From NCBI RefSeq assembly GCF_001625365.1, contig NZ_LJJF01000001.1, positions 2,984,501-3,048,500 of the forward strand: DNA of 64,000 nucleotides, read 5' to 3'. Source of the stretch: Streptomyces sp. MJM8645. GTDB lineage: Bacteria > Actinomycetota > Actinomycetes > Streptomycetales > Streptomycetaceae. The notes below the pieces were generated by a model. It saw only the letters and a program-made list of their open reading frames with translations, was not told the DNA's origin and did no database searches. Positions 43,882-52,816 of this stretch are shown piece after piece (the first letter of the stretch is position 1; each line of letters opens with the position of its first letter). A program made the translations under genes and the position numbers.

Positions 43882-46638
43882 ATGACCGGGACGGCTGACG
43901 TGGGTGTGGACGAGGACTCCGACGAGTCCGCCGCCGCCGTGCCCTCGGCTCCCGGTGATGGGCCCGCGACCGGGCCGACACCGGAAGTCTCCCTGATCAA
44001 GGACCTGACGATCAAGACCCCCGCGCCCGCCGAGGCCTCCGAAGAACCCGCCGAACCCGCCGAAGCCCCCGGGGAACCGGCCGCCGAAGCCCCCGGGGAT
44101 CCGGCCGCCGCCGCGCCGCCGGCCCGGCGCCCGCTGCCCGACTACCACGACCCGCTGGGCGACACCCCGCACCTGGACGTCGACGAGCCCCTGCTCGCCG
44201 CCCGGGCGCACCGCCCGTCCGACCTGATCCGCTTCCTGGCCGGCGTCCTCGGCATAGTCGCCGTCTTCGTGCTGGCGGGCATCGCCACCTCGACCACCAC
44301 CGGCATCGAACAGGACATCGCCACCAACGCGCCGCACTTCTCCGCGGTGCTCTCCACGATCACCGGCCTGCTCTCCAGCGTCGCGGTGCTCGCCGTACCG
44401 CTGGCCTTCGCGGTCGAGCGGCTGATCAAACGCGACGGCCTGCGGGTCGCCGACGGCGTGCTCGCCTCGGTGCTCGCCTACGGCGTCTCGCTGGGCATCG
44501 ACTGGTGGGTGGCCGAAGGCGCCTCCGACCACATCCGGGACGCGCTGACCAGGCTGCCGATGGACAGCAACGGCACCCTCACCGACCCGGTGCACGGCTA
44601 CCTCGCCCCGGTGATCGCCTACATGACCGCGGTCGGCATGTCGAGCCGCCCCCGGTGGCGGGTCGCCCTGTGGGTGGTGGTGGTCTTCAGCGGGATCACC
44701 GAACTGCTCGGCGGCTACACCACCCCGCTGTCGCTGCTGCTCACCGTCCTGATCGGCTGGTCCGTCGCGTACGGCACGCTGTACGCGATCGGCTCCCCGA
44801 ACATCCGGCCCACCGGCCAGCACCTGATGATCGGCCTGCGCAAGGTCGGCTTCACCCCGGAGAGCGCCCACCGCGCCCCGGACGCACCCGGCGGCACCCG
44901 CCGCTACTACGTCACCCAGCAGAGCGGCCCGCCGCTGGACGTCCACATCATCGACCGCGAGCAGCAGGCCTCCGGCTTCTTCTACCGGGCCTGGCGGCGG
45001 CTGCGGCTGCGCTCGGTGGCGGTGCGCCGCAGCCCGCAGTCGCTGCGCCAGGCGCTGGAGCAGGAGGCCCTGATCGCCTACGCGGCGGCCGCCTCGGGCG
45101 CCCGCGCGCCGCAGCTGGTCGCCACCTCCGAGCTGGGTCCGGACGCCGCGATCCTGGTCTACGGCAAGGTCGAGGGCCGCATCCTGGACGAGCTCTCCGA
45201 CGAGGAGGTCACCGACCAGGTGATGGCCTCGCTCTGGGAGTCGGTGGCGGCCCTGCACGAGCGCCGGATCGCCCACCGCCGGCTGACCGGCGAGTCGCTG
45301 CTGGTGGTGGACGAGAGGACGGCCTGCCTGGTCAACCTCTCCGGCGGCGACATCGCCGCCACCGACCTGACGCTGCGCATCGACGTCGCCCAGCTGGTCA
45401 CCACCTTCGCGCTGCGGATCGGCCCGGAGCGGGCCGTCGCCACCGCCAACGCGGTGCTCGGCGCCGACCGGGTCGCCCAGGCGCTGCCGCTGCTCCAGCC
45501 GGTCGGGATGAGCCGCTCCACCAGGGTCGACCTCTCGCGGCTCACCAAGGAGCGCAAGACCGTCGCCCGGGCCAGGGCGCTGGAGCAGGTCGCGGCCGGC
45601 GAGCGCACCCAGCAGCAGGCCGAGGAGGACATCGCGGTGGCCGGCGAGGACCTGCTGAGCCGCATCCGCGGCCAGATCCTCCAGATCGCCCCCGAGGCAC
45701 CGATGGAGCCGGCCAAGCTGGAGCGGCTGAAGCCGAAGAGCCTGATCATGGTGATCGCGCTCACCTTCGCCGCCTACCTGGCGCTGACCACCATCAAGCC
45801 GGCCCAGCTCAAGCTCTCCCAAATGGACTGGGTCTGGGCGGCGGCGGCCCTGCTGGCGGCCGCGTTCAGCTACGTCGCCGCCGCGATGAGCCTGACCGGC
45901 TTCGTCCCGGAGAAGCTGCCGTTCCGGCGCACCGTCGCGGCCCAGCTGGCCGGCTCCTTCGTCAAGCTGGTCGCGCCCGCCGCGATCGGCGGCATCGCGC
46001 TCAACACCCGCTACCTGCAGAAGGCCGGGATCCGCTCCGGCCAGGCGGTGGCCTCGGTCGGCGCCTCCCAGCTGGCCGGCCTGGCCGGGCACCTGCTGCT
46101 GCTGTTCAGCTTCGGCCTGATCACCGGCAGCCAGACCAACGGCGACCTGTCCGCCTCCCGCGCGGTGATCATCGGCGTGCTGACCGCCGCCGTGCTCGCC
46201 CTGGTGGTGGCGGCGGTCGCGCCGCTGCGCCGGTTCGTGCTGGGCCGGCTGCGCTCGCTGTTCTTCGGCGTGGTGCCGCGGATGCTCGACCTGATGCAGA
46301 CGCCCAGCAAGCTGGTCACCGGCTTCGGCGGCATCCTGCTGCTGACCCTGTCCTTCACCGCCTGCCTGGACGCCTCGGTGCAGGCCTTCGGCGGCGACGT
46401 CAGCTTCTCGGCGGTGGCGGTGGTCTTCCTGACCGCCAACGCGGCCGGCTCGGCGATCCCCACCCCGGGCGGCATCGGCCCGGTCGAGGTCGCCCTGATC
46501 GGCGCCCTGACGGTCGCGGACGTGTCGCCGGCGGTCGCCACCCCGGCGGTCTTCCTCTACCGGGCGCTCACCTTCTGGCTGCCGGTGCTGCCGGGCTGGA
46601 TCTCCTACAACATGCTGCAGCGCCGCGGCGCGCTCTGA
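43882..46638 (+). CDS. Flippase-like (LPG synthase TM-type) membrane protein fused to a pseudokinase
   Basis: 918-residue multi-domain protein. A Glu/Pro/Ala-rich disordered N-terminus (1-110) is followed by a membrane block of five or six helices (about 112-310). A cytosolic kinase-like domain (about 360-620) comes next, whose catalytic loop reads HRRLTGESLLV and whose DFG position reads NLSGG, so it looks inactive. The C-terminal block of seven or eight helices (about 640-918) is the lysylphosphatidylglycerol-synthase/flippase family, with the IPTPGGIGPVE signature. It is probably a lipid or polyprenyl-sugar translocase regulated by the kinase-like part. ATG 43882 with GAGG upstream is preferred over GTG 43858. 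Confidence 0.85.
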   Translation: MTGTADVGVDEDSDESAAAVPSAPGDGPATGPTPEVSLIKDLTIKTPAPAEASEEPAEPAEAPGEPAAEAPGDPAAAAPPARRPLPDYHDPLGDTPHLDVDEPLLAARAHRPSDLIRFLAGVLGIVAVFVLAGIATSTTTGIEQDIATNAPHFSAVLSTITGLLSSVAVLAVPLAFAVERLIKRDGLRVADGVLASVLAYGVSLGIDWWVAEGASDHIRDALTRLPMDSNGTLTDPVHGYLAPVIAYMTAVGMSSRPRWRVALWVVVVFSGITELLGGYTTPLSLLLTVLIGWSVAYGTLYAIGSPNIRPTGQHLMIGLRKVGFTPESAHRAPDAPGGTRRYYVTQQSGPPLDVHIIDREQQASGFFYRAWRRLRLRSVAVRRSPQSLRQALEQEALIAYAAAASGARAPQLVATSELGPDAAILVYGKVEGRILDELSDEEVTDQVMASLWESVAALHERRIAHRRLTGESLLVVDERTACLVNLSGGDIAATDLTLRIDVAQLVTTFALRIGPERAVATANAVLGADRVAQALPLLQPVGMSRSTRVDLSRLTKERKTVARARALEQVAAGERTQQQAEEDIAVAGEDLLSRIRGQILQIAPEAPMEPAKLERLKPKSLIMVIALTFAAYLALTTIKPAQLKLSQMDWVWAAAALLAAAFSYVAAAMSLTGFVPEKLPFRRTVAAQLAGSFVKLVAPAAIGGIALNTRYLQKAGIRSGQAVASVGASQLAGLAGHLLLLFSFGLITGSQTNGDLSASRAVIIGVLTAAVLALVVAAVAPLRRFVLGRLRSLFFGVVPRMLDLMQTPSKLVTGFGGILLLTLSFTACLDASVQAFGGDVSFSAVAVVFLTANAAGSAIPTPGGIGPVEVALIGALTVADVSPAVATPAVFLYRALTFWLPVLPGWISYNMLQRRGAL

Positions 46639-46654
46639 CGTCCACCGGATACGC

Positions 46655-46682
46655 GGAAGGGCCCGCCGAGGCGGGCCCTTCC
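46655..46682. terminator. Bidirectional terminator between flippase-like gene and moeZ
   Basis: Perfect 12-bp inverted repeat (46655-46666 with 46671-46682) with a CGAG loop, between convergent stops. A 14-bp TACGTTCCGGCGTC direct repeat follows it. Confidence 0.85.
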
Positions 46683-46712
46683 GGTACGTTCCGGCGTCTA
46701 CGTTCCGGCGTC

Positions 46713-47891
46713 CTAGTAGACGGGCTTGTGCGGCTCGATCTGGTTGACCCAGCCGAGCACGCCGCCGCCCAGGTGGACGGCGTTGGCGAAGCCGGCCGCC
46801 TTGACCACGGCCAGCACCTCCGCCGAGCGCACGCCCGACTTGCAGTGCAGCACGATCTTGCGGTCCTGCGGCAGCTTCTCCAGGGCGTCGCCCATGAGGA
46901 ACTCGTTCTTCGGGATCAGCACCGCGCCGGGGATGTTGACGATCTCGTACTCGCCGGGCTCGCGGACGTCGATCAGGAAGATGTCCTCCTCGTCGTCCTG
47001 CCACTGCTTGAGCTGCGCCGAGGTGACGGTCGAGCCCGCGGCGGCGGCCTGCGCCTCCTCCGACACGACGCCGCAGAAGGCCTCGTAGTCGATCAGCTCG
47101 GTGACCGTCGGGTGCTCGGAGCAGACGGCGCAGTCCGGGTCCTTGCGGACCTTCACCTGGCGGTAGTTCATCTCCAGGGCGTCGTAGATCATCAGCCGGC
47201 CGACCAGCGGGTCGCCCACGCCGGCCAGCAGCTTGATCGCCTCGGTGACCTGGATCGAGCCGATGGACGCGCACAGCACGCCCAGCACGCCGCCCTCGGC
47301 GCAGGAGGGGACCATGCCCGCCGGCGGGGCCTCCGGGTAGAGGCAGCGGTAGCAGGGGCCGTGCTCGGCCCAGAACACGCTGGCCTGGCCGTCGAAGCGG
47401 TAGATCGAGCCCCACACGTACGGCTTGCCGAGCAGCACCGCGGCGTCGTTCACCAGGTAGCGGGTGGCGAAGTTGTCGGTGCCGTCCACGATCAGGTCGT
47501 AGCCGGCGAAGATCTCCATGACGTTGGAGTTGTCGAGGCGCTCCTCGTGGAGGATCACGTCGACGTAGGGGTTGATCTCCTTGACCGAGTCCCGCGCCGA
47601 CTCCGCCTTGGAGCGGCCCACGTCCGACTGGCCGTGGATGATCTGGCGCTGCAGGTTCGACTCGTCGACCACGTCGAACTCGACGATGCCCAGCGTGCCG
47701 ACACCGGCCGCGGCCAGGTACATCAGCGCGGGCGAGCCCAGGCCGCCGGCGCCGACGCACAGCACCTTGGCGTTCTTCAGCCGCTTCTGCCCGGCCATGC
47801 CCACGTCGGGGATGATCAGGTGGCGGGAGTACCTGCGGACCTCGTCAACGGTGAGCTCGTCAGCCGGCTCGACCAGGGGTGGCAACGACAC
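46713..47891 (-). CDS. moeZ: Adenylyltransferase/sulfurtransferase MoeZ
   Basis: 392-residue E1-like enzyme fused to a rhodanese domain. It activates sulfur-carrier proteins (MoaD, CysO, ThiS-like) by adenylation and thiocarboxylation in molybdopterin, cysteine and thio-metabolite synthesis. GAGGLGS (47-53), the Arg finger in SNLQRQI, DGTDNFATR, zinc cysteines 180/183 and 254/257, and rhodanese Cys350 in CKSGVRS are all present. The GTG start has GGAG upstream. A SigR-type promoter lies about 90-110 nt upstream, consistent with induction by thiol stress. Confidence 0.96.
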   Translation of the reverse strand: MSLPPLVEPADELTVDEVRRYSRHLIIPDVGMAGQKRLKNAKVLCVGAGGLGSPALMYLAAAGVGTLGIVEFDVVDESNLQRQIIHGQSDVGRSKAESARDSVKEINPYVDVILHEERLDNSNVMEIFAGYDLIVDGTDNFATRYLVNDAAVLLGKPYVWGSIYRFDGQASVFWAEHGPCYRCLYPEAPPAGMVPSCAEGGVLGVLCASIGSIQVTEAIKLLAGVGDPLVGRLMIYDALEMNYRQVKVRKDPDCAVCSEHPTVTELIDYEAFCGVVSEEAQAAAAGSTVTSAQLKQWQDDEEDIFLIDVREPGEYEIVNIPGAVLIPKNEFLMGDALEKLPQDRKIVLHCKSGVRSAEVLAVVKAAGFANAVHLGGGVLGWVNQIEPHKPVY

Positions 47892-47976
47892 GGGGACTCC
47901 GATGGGTGTCTGGTTCAGGTGGCCTGGGCCAGCCTCATGGTGGTTGCTGCGCCGCCACGCGGGTGGCTCCTAGGCC

Positions 47977-48003
47977 AACAGTGTCACGCCCCTCCGGTAT
48001 TCC
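47977..48003 (-). promoter_or_regulatory. SigR-type promoter of moeZ
   Basis: On the minus strand GGAAT (48003-47999), a 19-nt spacer and GTT (47979-47977) match the SigR consensus, giving a leader of about 80 nt before the moeZ GTG. Confidence 0.65.
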
Positions 48004-48072
48004 GAGACAGCTCGTCCGATGGGCGAGACAGCCGGCGTCGGATCGTGGGACCGCCCGCCGGAGCCCGGAAAA

Positions 48073-48106
48073 GCGCCCCAGGCCTGTGCCGACAGGCCCG
48101 GGGCGC
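48073..48106 (-). terminator. Terminator after the epimerase gene
   Basis: 15-bp stem (48073-48087 with 48092-48106) with one G-U pair and a GCCG-type loop. On the minus strand it is followed by TTTTCC. Confidence 0.85.
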
Positions 48107-48119
48107 CCCCGGTGACCGC

Positions 48120-49109
48120 TCAGACCCGGCAGGCCGTCTCCAGCCAGACGTCCCCGAGCGACTCCTCCAGCGGCACCTGTGTCCGCCAGCCGAGACGGTC
48201 CCGGGCGGTGCGCACGTCCGCCTGCCGCCACGGCACCGGCTCCCCCGTCGCGACCCGGCCCTCCGGCCGGTGGCCCTCCACCCGGTGGCCCGGCAGGTGG
48301 TGGCCGGGCAGGTGGTCGCCGACCGGGCCGCCGGCCTGCGCGGGCAGCAGGACCTGCCGGTTCTCCTCGACGATCGCCCCCTCGAAGCCGGACGCCCGGA
48401 CCAGCAGCTGGGCCGCGTCCCGGGCCCGGACGGCGTGCCCACTGCCGATGTTGACCACCCCGGTGGCGGCCGACACCGCCGCCGCCTGGATCGCCCGCGC
48501 GACGTCCCGCACGTCCACGAAATCCCGGTATCCGGACAGGTCCGGCATCCGCACCTGGGCCTCGTCCCGCTCCAGGGCCCGCCGCAGCCCCTCCGCGAGC
48601 CGCCCGAACAGCGAGGCGGTCGGCGCCCCCGGGCCCACCACGTCGAACACCCGCAGCACCGCCGCGTCCAGGCCCGACGCCAGCACCAGCTCCGTCCCGG
48701 CCAGCTTGGACACCCCGTACGGGCCGACCGGCCGCGGCTCGGCCTGCTCCGACACCGGCACCCCGCCCGGCACCGGGCCGTACTCGGCGGCCGAGCCGAC
48801 GTGCACCAGCCGGGCCGGCTCCCGGCTGCGCCGGATCGCCTCGCAGACGGTGGCGACGGCCAGCGTGTTCGACCGGATCAGGGTGCGCGAGCTGCCGTAG
48901 GTGGCGCCCGCGCAGTTGATCACCACCTGCGGCGCGACCGCGTCCAGGAACCGGGCCAGCGCGCCCGGGCTTCCGGTGGTCAGGTCGAAGCGGATGTCGG
49001 CCGAGTCGCGCCGGCCGAGCACCGTCACCTGCAACTCCTGGTCCATGAGCAGACGATCGGTGACCCGGCGGCCGATGAAACCGTCGGCGCCCAGCAGCAG
49101 CACCCTCAT
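48120..49109 (-). CDS. NAD-dependent sugar epimerase/dehydratase (extended SDR)
   Basis: 329-residue nucleotide-sugar enzyme. GADGFIG (7-13) binds NAD; Tyr131 and Lys135 (YGVSK) and the VGSAAEYG serine are the catalytic set; YRDFVDVRDVARA is the typical substrate-domain motif. A His/Pro/Gly-rich repeat insertion (261-288, DHLPGHHLPGH) interrupts the C-terminal domain. It is the third gene of a minus-strand set with a glycosyltransferase and a membrane protein, pointing to a glycan or glycolipid. The nucleotide-sugar substrate is unknown. Confidence 0.9.
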   Translation of the reverse strand: MRVLLLGADGFIGRRVTDRLLMDQELQVTVLGRRDSADIRFDLTTGSPGALARFLDAVAPQVVINCAGATYGSSRTLIRSNTLAVATVCEAIRRSREPARLVHVGSAAEYGPVPGGVPVSEQAEPRPVGPYGVSKLAGTELVLASGLDAAVLRVFDVVGPGAPTASLFGRLAEGLRRALERDEAQVRMPDLSGYRDFVDVRDVARAIQAAAVSAATGVVNIGSGHAVRARDAAQLLVRASGFEGAIVEENRQVLLPAQAGGPVGDHLPGHHLPGHRVEGHRPEGRVATGEPVPWRQADVRTARDRLGWRTQVPLEESLGDVWLETACRV

Positions 49110-49227
49110 CGGGGGCGTCCTTCCACGAAGCGAGGTCGGGGACGACCTGGCGGACTGAAATCAAGAGCGGACTGAGTGAGAGCAACGAGAAGGGGGCGGC
49201 ACCCGGGGCCGCACCGGCGGGCGGGGC

Positions 49228-50328
49228 TCAGCGGTGCGAACCGGCCCGGCCGAGCACGGCCCAGGCGTACGCCAGCAGCACCGCGGCGACCGCGCCGCCG
49301 CCGAGCAGCCCGGCCGTCGGCCCGGAGCGGCCCAGGGCGAGCAGCCCGAGCACCACGGCGGGCCCGGCCAGCGCCCCCGCCGCCGCGGCCGTCGTCCGGC
49401 CGCAGCGGGCCAGCAGCGCGGGCAGCACCAGCAGCAGGCCCAGCACGCCCTGCGCCGCCCACTGCGCGGCGCCGGCCCGTTCGGCCGCCAGGTGCAGCAG
49501 GCCCCCGCCGTGGCCCGGCCCGGGGCGCGGCGCGAGGACGGTCAGCACCGCCAACGCGGCGAAGGTCAGCACCGCGAGCACCGCCAGGTGCAGGGCGACC
49601 GCCACCGGGAGCACCGGCCGCATCCGGGACCGGAACTCGGCCAGCGTGGCCGCCGCGCCGAGATGGCCGCGGCCGACCTGCCGGTACCAGCGGGCCGCCC
49701 GCTCGGCCGACCCGGCCGACACCGCCCCGGCCAGCACCAGCGCGGCGGTCAGCCGCCGGTCCCCGTCCGCCGCGGTCAGCGGGAGCAGCAGCAGCGCGGC
49801 CAGGCCCAGCCCGTACCCCAGCGCCGCCGGGCGCCACCGGGAGCCGGCCCGCCGCGGCGCCCGCGCCGGGCCCAGCCCGTCCACCGCGCGGCAGGGGCCG
49901 GTGCACGGCGGCCCGGGCTCGGCGGCGGGGTCCGCGGCCAGGGCGGGCACCAGCACCAGCGGGACGGCGGCCGGCAGCAGCACCGGCCAGCGGGCGCCGA
50001 GCGCGACCACGGCCGCGCAGGGCAGCGCGGCCAGCGCGGCGGCGGTCAGCGTCGCCCGGGTCGCGGCGGCGCACTCCCGGCCCGGCGGCGGCTCCGGCGG
50101 GGGCGGGCGGCGGGGCACCCGCGCGTACAGCTCCTCGGCGAGCGAGAACAGGTCGGCGTGCCGGCAGCGTGCGGCGGCCTGCGGGCCGAGCCCGGCCTCC
50201 TCCAGTCCGGCGGCGATCTCCAGCGGGTCGACGGCCCGCTCGCACAGCGCCCGGTGCTCGGCCATCACCTCGCGCACCGGATCCCCCACCGGGCTCCCGG
50301 GGCCGCCCGGCGCCGCGCCGCCCGCCAT
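49228..50328 (-). CDS. Polytopic membrane protein of the glycosyltransferase operon
   Basis: 366-residue Ala/Leu-rich protein. A soluble N-terminal helical part (about 1-80) contains VREVMAEHRALCERAVDP and EELYARVPRR. About eight membrane helices follow in four pairs (about 90-130, 165-205, 245-275, 285-360). Its ATG overlaps the glycosyltransferase stop (TGATG), so it is translationally coupled to it. I recognise no named family; a role in polymer or lipid-linked sugar handling is inferred only from context. Confidence 0.8.
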   Translation of the reverse strand: MAGGAAPGGPGSPVGDPVREVMAEHRALCERAVDPLEIAAGLEEAGLGPQAAARCRHADLFSLAEELYARVPRRPPPPEPPPGRECAAATRATLTAAALAALPCAAVVALGARWPVLLPAAVPLVLVPALAADPAAEPGPPCTGPCRAVDGLGPARAPRRAGSRWRPAALGYGLGLAALLLLPLTAADGDRRLTAALVLAGAVSAGSAERAARWYRQVGRGHLGAAATLAEFRSRMRPVLPVAVALHLAVLAVLTFAALAVLTVLAPRPGPGHGGGLLHLAAERAGAAQWAAQGVLGLLLVLPALLARCGRTTAAAAGALAGPAVVLGLLALGRSGPTAGLLGGGAVAAVLLAYAWAVLGRAGSHR

Positions 50329-52007
50329 CAGACGGCCTCCGCGAGGGCGCCGGGGCGCTCTTGCGCGCCGGCGTCGCCGCCCTCGTCCTCCGACCGCTCG
50401 GACCCGGCCGGCCCGGCGCCGTGGCGGCCGTCGGGGCCGTCCGCCGCGTCCGGGGCGCCCTGGCCGTCCGGGCCGTCCGGCGCGCGGCGGCCGTCGGCGA
50501 GCCAGTACTCGGCGGGCCGGGCGAACGGGCGCGGCGGCTCCCCCGCCGCGCCGCCGGCCCCACCGCCGGGGAAGGCCGGGTACTGCGAGACCAGTTCCAG
50601 GTAGATCTCCCGGAAGGCGCCGATCACCGGCTCCACGGCGAAGCGTTCCTGCGCCCGCAGCCGCCCGGCCAGCCCGAGCCGGGCGCGCCGCTCCTCGTCG
50701 CGCAGCAGCGCCAGGCAGGCGCCGGCCAGCGCGCGCGGGTCCCGGGCGGGCACCAGCAGCCCGGTCGGCCCGACCACCTCGCGGGCCACCCCGACGTCGG
50801 TGGACACCACCGCCCGGCCGCTGAGCATCGCGTCCGCGAGCAGCCGGGGGCTGCGCTGGGACAGCGCGGAGAAGACGGCCAGCGTGCCGCCCTCCCAGAC
50901 CTCGGCGAGCGAGCCGGGCCGCCCGGCGAAGTCCACCGCCGCGGCCAGTCCGAGCCGCTCGGCCAGCGCCGCGCAGTGCGCCCGGTAGCCGGGCGCGGCC
51001 TCCTCGCCGTGGATCACCAGCCGGGCCCGCGGCAGGTCGGCGTGCACCTGCGCGAAGGCGTGCAGCATCAGTTCGGTGTCCCGCCCCGGCTCCAGCGCGC
51101 CCGCCCACACCAGGGTCGGCGCGGCGGGCTCGGGCCCGGCCGCCGGGCGGACCACTGCGGGCGTCCCCTCGTACACCACCCGGGTGCGCGCCGGGTCGGC
51201 CCCGCAGCGGCGCTGCCACTGCTGGTCGTGGGCGCTGCCGGGGGTCAGGACGGCCGCCTGCCGGTAGGTCTCCTCGGTGAGCGCCCGGAAGTACGCCAGC
51301 AGCAGCGCCCGGACCGGCCACCGGTACGGCGCCTCGCGGTAGCCCAGGTACTGCTCGCGCAGGTGCAGGCCGTGCTCGGTGACCACGAACGGCACCCCGT
51401 GCAGGTACCGGGCGACGAGTGCGGGCAGCGCCGCGGGGCCGCCGCCGACCACGTGGCACAGGTCGGCGCCGCCGAGGCCGTCGGGCCCGGTGCCGTACCA
51501 GGGCGCGGACAGCGGCCGCAGGCACTGCTCCAGCAGGTCCGCCGCGACCAGCACGTCGCGGACCAGCGGCTGCCCGGCCGAGGTCTCCGCGCCCGGCAGC
51601 CGCCAGACCCGCTCCAGGGTGCGCCGGGCGTGCGCGGAGGCGAGGAAGGCGGGCAGCGTGCCGTCCTCCCGGGCGAGGACGGCCAGCCGGTACAGCCCGG
51701 CCCCGAAGCCGGCCCGCTTCCCCGGCAGCACCAGGGCTCTGACCAGGTCCTCGTACGCCCGGGCGTACTGGCGTCTGCGCAGCGCGCCGGGCACCCGGCC
51801 GCCCGGCCGGCGCCCCCACAGCGCCAGCTCGCGTGCCCCGCGCCAGGCGGGGGACGGCCGCTCGGCGGCGCCCTGGCCGGCCTGGCCGGTCAGCAGGTAC
51901 AGCCCGAACTCGTGCTCCGGCAGGCCCGCGGCCAGCCGGTCGCACCAGCCTCCGGCGCCGCGCCGGGAATGTGGGCGGGCACCCTCGGTGAGCAGGGCGA
52001 TGCGCAC
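50328..52007 (-). CDS. Family 4-type glycosyltransferase with PelF-like (DUF3492) N-terminus
   Basis: 559-residue GT-B glycosyltransferase. The N-terminal DUF3492-type domain starts RIALLTEGARPH and includes FVVTEHGLHLREQYL (about 205-220). The C-terminal nucleotide-sugar domain has LVWAGALEP and the retaining-GT pattern SQRSPRLLADAMLSGRAVVS. A disordered Asp/Gly/Glu-rich tail occupies about 480-559. GTG at 52007 with GGAGG 7 nt upstream. First gene of the operon with the membrane protein and, after 118 nt, the epimerase. PelF-like enzymes build exopolysaccharide; the product here is unknown. Confidence 0.88.
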   Translation of the reverse strand: MRIALLTEGARPHSRRGAGGWCDRLAAGLPEHEFGLYLLTGQAGQGAAERPSPAWRGARELALWGRRPGGRVPGALRRRQYARAYEDLVRALVLPGKRAGFGAGLYRLAVLAREDGTLPAFLASAHARRTLERVWRLPGAETSAGQPLVRDVLVAADLLEQCLRPLSAPWYGTGPDGLGGADLCHVVGGGPAALPALVARYLHGVPFVVTEHGLHLREQYLGYREAPYRWPVRALLLAYFRALTEETYRQAAVLTPGSAHDQQWQRRCGADPARTRVVYEGTPAVVRPAAGPEPAAPTLVWAGALEPGRDTELMLHAFAQVHADLPRARLVIHGEEAAPGYRAHCAALAERLGLAAAVDFAGRPGSLAEVWEGGTLAVFSALSQRSPRLLADAMLSGRAVVSTDVGVAREVVGPTGLLVPARDPRALAGACLALLRDEERRARLGLAGRLRAQERFAVEPVIGAFREIYLELVSQYPAFPGGGAGGAAGEPPRPFARPAEYWLADGRRAPDGPDGQGAPDAADGPDGRHGAGPAGSERSEDEGGDAGAQERPGALAEAV

Positions 52008-52816
52008 GGGAGACCTCCAGGGCAGAGCGGATCACGGGCGGGCGGATCACGGGCGGGCGGGATCGGCGGATGGCTTGAGCGGCTTGAGTGGTCACCGGGG
52101 CGGCCCCGCACGGCGGCGGGGACGGTCCGGGGGCGAGGAGTGCGGTCGGCCGGGTACGACACCGCGACGCTCCCCCGGGGCGGGGCACCACCGAGCGGTG
52201 GTGCGGCCGTCCGGCCCGACGGTCCGGCCGCGCCCCTCCCGCGATCCGTTCCCCCGGGCGCACGCCCGTTCCGGCGGGCCGGGCCCGACCCGCCGGGCCC
52301 CCTGGGTGCGGCCGCCCCCGGATTTCCCCGGCGTCCGCGGCCTCCCCCACACCTGTTCGGTCCGACAGCAGAAAGGTAGGACCGGGCCCGGGCAATCCAT
52401 CGGTCACATGCCTGGTTGCCACCTGAACGAGTGAACGAGCGTGACCTCCCCCGAACCGGGCCGTTACCGCGCGGTCCGCGCGATCGGGCGCCGGTCGCCG
52501 ACCTCCCCGCTCATGACGGACGATGGGAGTGACCTTGTTCGCCGCCGCGAGGGGTCCCCGGGTCCGCGATGCCCGGCCCGTGCTCCGCGCTCGGTGACAC
52601 CGCCGGTGCGGTGCGTCACGAGGTTCGGATTCCGGCGGCCGGAACGGCCGTTCCGGCCCCTGTCACACCCCTGCCGACGCCGAGGTCAGCGCCGTATTGT
52701 GGGCTCCTGACAAGGAGGCCGAGGTCCTTTTCTCACTCCCGCCGAACGCGGAAGCGGTTACCGAAAAGTAGAATCGGCCCTCTTGCCAGCCCCGAACAAC
52801 CGAAGTGAGGAGCGCC
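52008..52816. other. Long intergenic region between the glycan operon and TetR gene
   Basis: About 810 nt between divergent genes. It contains a 15-bp tandem repeat (GATCACGGGCGGGCG at 52030 and 52045), GGCTTGAG repeats near 52073, and a small hairpin GGCTCCT/AAGGAGGCC near 52699 followed by GGTCCTTTTC. The short ORFs here (such as 52441-52710) lack coding character. Promoters for both neighbours must lie within it. Confidence 0.5.

Noticed and set aside
52441-52710. 89-codon ORF in the gene-free region
   Set aside because: Arg/Pro-rich with no ribosome binding site and no recognisable features.
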